Origin: Silene conica
Lineage: Eukaryota; Streptophyta; Magnoliopsida; Caryophyllales; Caryophyllaceae
Assembly (NCBI GenBank): GCA_029255685.2
Contig: CM055315.2
Location: 70,833,681-70,897,680, forward strand
DNA length: 64,000 nt
Direction of reading: 5' to 3'
Of the stretch, positions 57,313 to 64,000 are shown piece by piece. Positions within the stretch are counted from its first letter, which is position 1. The number at the start of each line of letters is the position of its first letter. The position numbers and the translations under genes are program-made. Under the pieces are notes generated by a model that saw only the letters and a program-made list of their open reading frames with translations, had not been told where the DNA came from and did no database searches.

Positions 57313-57923
57313 ATATACTCTTAACTTCGCCACATGATTTTCCTTTGAACTGGTCTCTTTCACCACAACCATCACTTCAGCGGCTGCATCAGATGGCCCT
57401 TGTCCTCTTTGGTTTCTTGTGTTGATGGTATAGGACTCCTCATTACTGTCATTATCATATGCTGCTGTCGAACCAGGCATCAAAGGCGACGGCTCAAAGG
57501 GCTCGGAGATTATGTGCTAAAATAACAGTATAATGTATGAGAGAAAAGGAAAAACAGACAGGAAGGAGGTTTACCATTTATTTTCACGAGAAGGCAGTAT
57601 TCAAAGTTTTGGAAAAAGCAATCTCAAAACTTTTTGTTCAGGTAATTTATGGATGACGAGATCAGCAAAGTTCCAGTTAGTTCAAATAAATGTATGTATG
57701 CTGAGGAGAATACCTCGGACAAAAGTTCAGTGTCATTCATAGCGTGTAAGTCCAAAAGCCCAGCTCCAAAATCCCCCCTGAAATCTGGAGAGTAAGAACC
57801 ATCCCCTGAAACACTCTGGCCTATCGGAGTATACAGCTCAGAACCAGACACCCCATTTAAATTAAGGTTTCTCATTAGTTTCAAAAGCCTTTGCTTCTCC
57901 GCTGTTGATTGAGGGCCATAACC
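57313..57923 (-). pseudogene. Kinesin-13A fragment, two exons
   Basis: Exon 57714-57923 encodes GYGPQSTAEKQRLLKLMRNL and ends GAGLLDLHAMNDTELLSE. Exon 57313-57516 encodes HIISEPFEPSPLMPG and ends in KENHVAKLRVY before a GTAAGT donor. Both have AG acceptors and GT donors. They match consecutive segments of the N-terminal region of plant kinesin-13A, just before the motor domain, which begins VRKRP in the intact protein. No motor exon was found to the left and no first exon to the right. Both frames are open, so it is a recent or well-preserved fragment without the ATPase. Kinesin-13A acts on microtubules and secondary wall patterning. Confidence 0.88.
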
Positions 57924-58640
57924 CTTCAAGACAATTCACGCAATAAGCAATGAGCTAGTTGATATAAAATTCTTAGCAAAATTGAAACATTAACACAACT
58001 CCAAATTCACAAGAAAACCCTAGGCAGCTATTTATATCGTGTCTTTTCAACGAGACTGTAGTAAACCACAATTTACAACCTGCAGTGCGTAACATTCTAC
58101 ACCAGGAAAGTACGCATTCTATCCCATTTGTGTCGTGTCTGGCTGTAATATAGTTACTGCAATTGCAAGTATGACATTAGTCCTATTTAGAATTGGCAAC
58201 TGAGCTTCACAATTGTAGTAGAGAGGCTATAGATGCACAACAACTGCTCTTATACTTTATTATAAGGGGGGCTTAAGCTCTATATTTAGAATAAGAGAAG
58301 AGTTATTCATACCTTCTAATATGTATGGCAAGCATTAGTACGTAATGTAGTTGCTTTAGTTAGTTACAATTGAATGAAGCAAAGGACCGGACTCAATCAA
58401 CTACGACAAAGAGATTTCTACAACTCTTTGCTTTCTCTGTTTTTCTTATATTCTATGGAGCAATTCTGATATCCATAGAAAGTCGTACAATAATCTAATA
58501 ATCATATAATCCAGCAGCAGTTGGTTCAAAATGCCCAGAAAAATGTCGAAGCAGGGGAGGGATTCATAAGAACTTATAGAGACTCATACTAAAGCTATGC
58601 TTCAATCTTACCAAATTAATTTAGTAGTTAGAGGGACGAA
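57924..58640. other. Noncoding
   Basis: I see no exon, repeat end or RNA gene here. Confidence 0.4.
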
Positions 58641-59085
58641 GCTGATCGAGAGGTTGAATAATTGCGCTTTCCCAAAGCACCCTCGCTTTCTTTGGCTTAA
58701 TAATTTCACTTTCGGCAAAGGAATTCCAAATACCCTCGGTAAACAGTAGCTTCTGACCCTTTAGTCTGTCAGGGCGAAAAGTTTAGTAAACAGAGGTTCT
58801 TTTGATTACTTAAGGCTTATTTATTTATTATAGGGTGAGCTGGAACGAGCGAGTGAAGGGCATAGCATAAATGAGCCACAGAGTGGAAGATGTGCATCGG
58901 GTTGGATCTTAGTGTAGTGAGAAGAGCTCCGCTTTCAAACGGGACTTCACTTATACCTTCTTTCTTTCTTGTAAGAGCGGATCTCTGATCTAATAGGCAG
59001 GACGTTCCTCCAGTAAAGTAAGCTCCCTGTATCTGTTTTACAAAGCGAACATTAAAAAACCGGGAAGAAGCTCCAGACGTATGAC
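58641..59085. other. Possible organelle-derived DNA
   Basis: Base composition and texture change: GC-richer, with phrases such as CCAAAGCACCCTCGCTTTC and GAGCTCCGCTTTCAAACG, reminiscent of plant mitochondrial intergenic DNA. This is an impression, not an identified gene. Confidence 0.25.
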
Positions 59086-59373
59086 TCAAAACGCTTTTAC
59101 ACATTTTAATATGAGTAAGAGTTTTCTATAGTCCACAGATTTTCTTTGTTTGAAAGAGGCCCCTTCCCGCCTTATCCTTATGGAGTGGGCCTTCAGTTCT
59201 TCCCAAGTCATCTCTCGCCCAACTGAGCCCTTGTCTAGTTTAGAAAAAGTCCCATCTATGATATTGGTTAAAATCCTCTCATGACAAATCCCAACACTTT
59301 CACGACCCCAGTCTGCACTCCAGTCAGTTTCTACCCTTCTCAATCCAAACTCCAAAGTATTCACTGTTGCCAC
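59086..59373 (-). CDS. Unrecognised open frame, 95 codons
   Basis: Starts MATVNTLEFGLRRVETDW and includes GREMTWEELKAHSIRIRREG. The composition is more protein-like than its surroundings, with balanced charge and no low complexity. I cannot assign a family. It lies next to the organelle-like stretch and may be part of the same insertion. Confidence 0.25.
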   Translation of the reverse strand: MATVNTLEFGLRRVETDWSADWGRESVGICHERILTNIIDGTFSKLDKGSVGREMTWEELKAHSIRIRREGASFKQRKSVDYRKLLLILKCVKAF

Positions 59374-60292
59374 CGTGACGCCATAAACCTAACTCCTAAT
59401 GCGAATTTACCATTCCTAACAGCCTAAGCATAGTGAGACAATATAATTAATGAAAGCTCCCATAAAAATATCATACATTGCCAAAAACTTTACTAAATCC
59501 AAGATTAGCCCATTTCAGTTTTCTTCTTTTTGCATCAGAAAAAGATTATACATTCCCATTTTAGACTACTTTAATAACATAGTGCGTAAAATAGAGTTTA
59601 CAGGCTATGTTAATGTGATCAAGATGACACATACCGAAGTCGATCCTTTTATTCATTTTGCGGACATATCACTATTCATCAAATTCTATCGCAGCCGTCT
59701 CAGACTCTCAGCCACTACTTTCCAGAGAGCAGGCCCCAAATTTTACCTGTAGAAATATATGTAAATAAACCAATATGGCAAAACGATATTTTCCCCCGTA
59801 TTATCAATTGTTGCTTTTTTGTGTCTCGTCAAAAAAGCTACATAAACAAGCACGCTGTTAAAAATCTGGAATGCATTGTTAAGACAGGCATACAAGAACC
59901 TTGTTGTAAGTCCGACATTACTTGCAAGAGCCAGTCAGAGGGGACTGGTTGGTGCTTGATGCGAAATACAAATGACCAGCGACTTATACGAGATATCAAC
60001 TGGATCATCCCGGAAATTCACCAATAAGCCTCTGCAAGTAATTTATTATGATTGACATATAATATCAAGGAAATGTATAAAATAAGGCAGTCCGTAAGTA
60101 AGCAAAGATGGACTGCATGCTAAAAGGAGATACTTGCTTGAAAGAGATATCTGTCTGATTTATTACGGAAAAGGCCTAACACAGTATTAATAGCTTCTGA
60201 CACACTAAGTTTCTGCAACCGCTATTGATATCTAAACGAGTGAAATAGTCAAATAACAAAATAGAGTATACATAGGTCGATAGCATAGTCAA
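59374..60292. other. Noncoding or unrecognised
   Basis: No exon I can assign. An exon-like minus-strand block with AG and GT borders at about 59890-60025 contains stops in every frame I tried. Confidence 0.35.
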
Positions 60293-60640
60293 TTGGATTT
60301 ACATCATCTCTGTCACCCCGACCCCTACACCAAACACTTCCCAGGACCCGTCCTCTCTGATCACTCCACCTACCACCAGCAACCCTCCCCAGCTTCCCAA
60401 ACCACGACCCAGAACTCCTTGCCCTCTCCCAACCCCTCTAGGTCACCTACTTCACCTATCTCGACACCCCCTGTCCACAAAGAAACTCCTCAGCCCCCTT
60501 GCCCTCACCCCTTACCACCCCCACCCCCTCCTCCACCTCACCACGACACTCGACTCTCCCATAACATCAGAAAACCAAACCCACGATATGCCAAGTTAGC
60601 TTCTGTTTCCACCAACTTTATCTCAACCCACAAACTTCAA
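60293..60640 (+). pseudogene. Copia integrase-RT linker fragment
   Basis: A Pro/Ser/Thr-rich linker ending NIRKPNPRYAKLASVSTN, related to the linker at 48690-49010 (NIRVPNPRYDKLAHMSN). No RT follows. It is a short debris piece of the same copia group. Confidence 0.68.
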
Positions 60641-60925
60641 TTTAACGAAATTCAATATCATAATTTGAATAGCAAAAACAACAGAAATCTATACCCCTTG
60701 AATTCTCTTGGCAGTCTCAGGACATTTAGGACCATTTGTTCTCTTCTTTGTAATCAGATACACCAATTTCCCACCTAAATCAACAATTAACAATAATCAA
60801 ACAACAAAATCCTAAAAAATAAGAAAATGAAATAAATTGAATCAAATAACAAATGATTGATTAAATTACCTGGTGTTTTGACGATGCAATGTTGATTAGA
60901 TTTAGTAGCGAAACTGTTATGCCTA

Positions 60926-61951
60926 CATTAAGTTAACCGTTGCACCATTGATGTCACTCTCCTGGCTTTCTCATCCTCAGAGACAACATGTCCTGGCTGC
61001 TTCTTTGAGGAGTCTTCAGGCATATTGTCTTTAGAATAGAGGGTGGCATCTGTGATTTTCTTAGGCATGTCGCGTGTTAAGCGTATCATGGTTATAATGC
61101 CCATCATCAATGTCATAAACCCAGAAAGAACTGGTTGTTTGTCGCCTGGTTGCCTTTGAAACTTGTTTTCGTTGAGAAAGAACCTGGAATTTCAAAGAGA
61201 AATAAGTTGTCCGCAACGCATGTCATGCTTGAGAAGTCGACATAATTTTGTATATATGCAAGTAATTATCACAGCACTATCTTTTCAGGATGGTACAAGT
61301 TTCAGCTGCAGTTAACTTAAAGATAAGATGATACCTTTGGAAGTTCTAAGTTGGGGTAATGTCGGGATCCACACATTATCGATGTTCTTGTCGACCGCTG
61401 GGACGAAGTTATCACACTGTAAGCTAGTTGAAGCTACCTTGAAGCATTTCTCCTGTCAAGTTCAGGTATTAGTTCCCATCACACTTTTGCATTATATGAT
61501 CAATCGTTTCAAATTTTTGACTGCTTTTATGCTTAAAACTGTACAAGCTCTATGATGCTGCACCTGTTGAAAGCTTTATTTCTGGTCGCACATTCTTGCT
61601 CGCGACGGTCACAAGTATGACACTCACAACCGATTTAAGTAATGCTAAAAAGGAAAGCGAATTGCAAGAAGTCACAAGCAAGACTTGCTGATTTTTCTGA
61701 TGCTCAAATAACCAGGAACTTACTGTGATAGAATATGAACGGAAGTCTTCTGTCTTGCATTTTCTCTAGTTATATGAAACAAAGACATGAATTAGAAAAT
61801 ATAACTCAAAGTAGTCTATGGAACTCGGCTGCGTCTGATGTCAGTAAAAACATACCTTTTTAGTCACCATTTCTTCTTCAGAAATCACCATCTCACTTAT
61901 AACAGGGAACGAACACCTTACTGCACATTTTGCCTCGCCATTATGAACCAT
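60926..61951 (-). pseudogene. SEC14-like phosphatidylinositol-transfer protein (SFH) fragment, three exons
   Basis: Minus-strand exons with splice borders: 61856-61951 (MVHNGEAKCAVRCSF...ISEEEMVTKK), 61335-61416 (DNFVPAVDKNIDNVWDPDI, then an in-frame TAG) and about 60926-61183. The last includes FMTLMMGIITMIRLTRDMP and KKITDATLYSKDN. They match, in order, the segment after the SEC14 lipid-binding domain, the VPxVDKxID segment and the hydrophobic IxTMIRLTRxMP segment near the C-terminus of plant SFH proteins. The CRAL-TRIO domain exons are not present. The stop codon shows it is broken. Confidence 0.78.
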
Positions 61952-62490
61952 CTGCAATTTTAGAAAAACAAAGGGAAACTATGAAAACAGTGAAAATAAA
62001 AAGTAGGGTAGTAAAGTTTCAAGTTTCAACAACAAAGATCTTCTAACATGGTTTTTACATTATTTACATGACACAATTTGCGAAGGAAATATCACCTTTT
62101 ACACAAGACAAGGTAGGTACATATTTATATGAAACTTCCCGACAGAACAAATCTTTTCAAAAGCATGGAGCTATCCACAAGAGTTACACAGAACAGCAAA
62201 CTCAAATAAATCTCAACAGTAATTCAAAAAATCATGTGGTAACTGATATTTTTGGTTTGAAAAGAGGAATCGTTCCTTCCGGAATTCATGGTTAAGTTAT
62301 GGCTAGTCACAAGACATTTTTAATAAAAATAGGGTTACCATGGAAAATTAAAAAACACAAGGTTAGCTCGTACAATATCTCAAACTTAACCCAAACAGTA
62401 ATATTCTGTTTTATGTGGGAACAACCTAAAAAGAAAAGCAAACATCCAATGCAATGAGGCGAGGAGTACAATCTATGTATATCTCGTGTA
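61952..62490. other. Noncoding
   Basis: No SFH exon containing the expected preceding CADQGGCMRSDKGPW-type segment was found here, which supports truncation of that gene. Confidence 0.4.
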
Positions 62491-62782
62491 TCAGACCTCC
62501 TGAAATACCCCAAAGTCCTAAAGTCTACCTTCGTTGTCCCAAAGTACTGGGAGACGTAGGAGCACTGAACTATCATTTAAAAGAGGCCATGTTTAGGGAG
62601 TCTCACCATAATATAGAATCCAATGGGAGGAAGTACTCAGACCTCCTGAAATACCCCAAAGTCCTAAAGTCTACCTTCGTTGTCCCAAAGTACTGGGAGA
62701 CGTAGGAGCACTGAACTATCATTTAAAAGAGGCCATGTTTAGGGAGTCTCACCATATTATAGAATCCAATGGGAGGAAGTAC
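62491..62782 (+). repeat. 146-bp perfect-to-near-perfect tandem duplication
   Basis: 62491-62636 and 62637-62782 are identical except for one A/T difference (CATAATATAG versus CATATTATAG). Each unit ends in GGGAGGAAGTAC, which resembles a Stowaway terminus. The duplication is very recent. Confidence 0.92.
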
Positions 62783-63085
62783 AAATAATTGTATTCCATA
62801 GTTACATAAAATAAAATGACATCCTCTAACGGCTCAAATTATCAATTTCCCAAATATTTTATCATATTCAGTGGTCTCCAACTTAAACATAGCATTTATT
62901 CCAAATTAGTAATCAGTAATAACAAACTATTGAACTACACCCCATGACATATATATCACGGAGTACGAAGTATATCATTACTGAAAGATATAAAGATCTA
63001 TATGACTATAATGCAGACAATGTAAGTTTTCTACTGAGATCTGACAGATTTGTGCACCAGCAAAAAGTTTATAGATAAAAATTAC
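62783..63085. other. Noncoding, 3' of the APX fragment
   Basis: The next APX exon (KDGPGxPGGQSW...WLKFDNSYF) is expected here or further left but was not found. Confidence 0.5.
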
Positions 63086-64000
63086 CGTGTATTTGGTCTC
63101 TGGCTTTCCCCAACCACTGCGTTCGGGTCTTGATCTTCCCAATGTGTGTGCTCCAGATAGTGCAACTATATCCTATATGGACAGCGTGAACAAGCTAATT
63201 AATAAGAAATGTTAGTAAGAAGATAAAAAAATATACAAGAATTTACCGAACCTAGACCCATTCTGTAGAAGACATCACGTAGATGTTGAGCAAGTGAAGG
63301 AGGTCCAGCATCTGAGCAAAAAAAAACCAAGAATCAGTTGAGGGGAAGTAAGAACAATGAAAACAACATTTGGGATACGAGATCTAACAATGTAGAGGTG
63401 TTGATTGTGTTTCAGTACATAAGTGCCAAGAAGATAGGAGATTATGCAGGCAGAATAAATCAGGAAGCACAAGACTACAAAATTGTTATAGTGACCTGTA
63501 ATATCACCTCAATCATGATAGTTTCCACAAAAAAAATTGTTAGTCTTTGAATATGTAAAACACATCACCACGTATAAGGAATATGAAAAGGAAAATACCT
63601 CAATTGTTGTGGCACTGGCCAACTGGAATAGATCCGCATAAGTGACTCCAGTGTACTTGTCTTTGATTGGCTGAATCAGTTTCAAGGCATTTACAAGACC
63701 TGGTCGTAGCAACTCGTATATTAATTCATGATTTCAAATAAAAACACGGATATGCTGAATCCATAATATTAAATCAAGGCCACAACACCAAAACAAGACC
63801 ATTTCACAAAGTTTTTATCATAACCACAATCGCTTTTAACGCATTTTGAGGCGAGATAAGGCCGGCAACAGCTGCAAACAAGATTTAATACTATGGGAGA
63901 CACTTTGAAGTCATGAGAATGGGTGCTGGGCTAGTAATTACCAGCATTAGCTCCATGTTTAAGTTCAGCCTCAAAGAGGAGACTGCCATTAGCTCCACCT
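63086..64000 (-). pseudogene. Chloroplast ascorbate peroxidase fragment, one exon missing, runs off the window
   Basis: Minus-strand exons are 63942 to beyond 64000 (GGANGSLLFEAELKHGANA), 63599-63699 ([20 protein letters not shown]...LASATTIE), 63247-63311 (DAGPPSLAQHLRDVFYRMGLGS) and 63086-63172 ([20 protein letters not shown]...KPETKYT). The last holds the proximal haem-ligand His in GAHTLG. This is the class I peroxidase of stroma or thylakoid that reduces H2O2 with ascorbate. The exon normally lying between ASATTIE and DAGPP (about 30 codons, EAGGPKIPMKYGRVD-type) is absent from the 287-bp gap, and joining the flanking exons breaks the frame. No exons after KYT were found. A fragment or pseudogene is most likely. 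Confidence 0.85.

Overview
The window looks like repeat-dense nuclear DNA of a eudicot. It is AT-rich, carries plant-type LTR retrotransposons (Sirevirus-like copia, Tekay/Del chromovirus, Athila/Tat-like), a plant L1-type LINE and Stowaway-like MITEs, and contains exons recognisable as plant nuclear genes (chloroplast ascorbate peroxidase, kinesin-13A, SEC14-like SFH and others). I cannot name the species. Caryophyllales is possible, but that is only an impression. No intact host gene is demonstrable anywhere in the window.

Positions 1-42323 are essentially one nest of transposons. The host is an old minus-strand copia element (Copia-A): 3' LTR 385-1904, an extra env-position ORF 2593-4080, RT/RNase H 4658-6171, integrase 9277-10304, gag 36768-39085, 5' LTR 39153-40665. 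Four insertions split it. A 5'-truncated LINE (6172-9262, 14-bp target duplication and poly(A)) sits in the RT region. A Tekay-type Ty3 element (10305-27412) sits in the integrase. A non-autonomous Athila/Tat-like element (Element-E, 17163-24632, 5-bp target duplication ATGAT) sits inside the Tekay integrase/chromodomain region. A plus-strand copia (Copia-C, 27413-36720) sits in the Copia-A protease. By-eye LTR divergence follows the nesting order: Element-E a few differences in 2 kb, Tekay about 0.5 percent, Copia-C about 0.7 percent, Copia-A about 2 percent. A microhomology deletion at 27412/27413 fused the Tekay 3' LTR to the tail of a Copia-C copy and removed the Copia-A protease and integrase N-terminus.

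Positions 42324-48690 hold a LINE fragment, two Helitron-like 5' termini, a 143-bp tandem array, a canonical minus-strand Helitron 3' terminus (hairpin plus CTAG at 45225-45254), a large Stowaway-like element and diverged repeats.

Positions 48690-64000 are a graveyard of unrelated gene fragments: copia pol pieces, a RCK/MHK-type kinase (+), a GALT1-like galactosyltransferase (-), one exon of a mitochondrial dicarboxylate/tricarboxylate carrier (-), two exons of kinesin-13A (-), three exons of a SEC14-like SFH protein (-) and chloroplast ascorbate peroxidase exons with one exon missing (-). Introns and splice sites are kept, so these are DNA-level captures or remnants rather than retrocopies. 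Five of the six host-gene fragments share the orientation of the Helitron 3' end at 45225, which makes a large gene-capturing Helitron a testable idea.

The most unusual signal is a family of short dyads with core TCGnnCGA, repeated at exactly 21 bp (two helical turns). Element-E has seven independent pairs (GGTCGnnCGACC) and Copia-C has one pair plus a run of four (CTCGATCGAG type). These two elements belong to different superfamilies, and related dyads recur at 56.7 kb with looser spacing. I know of no described element that explains this.
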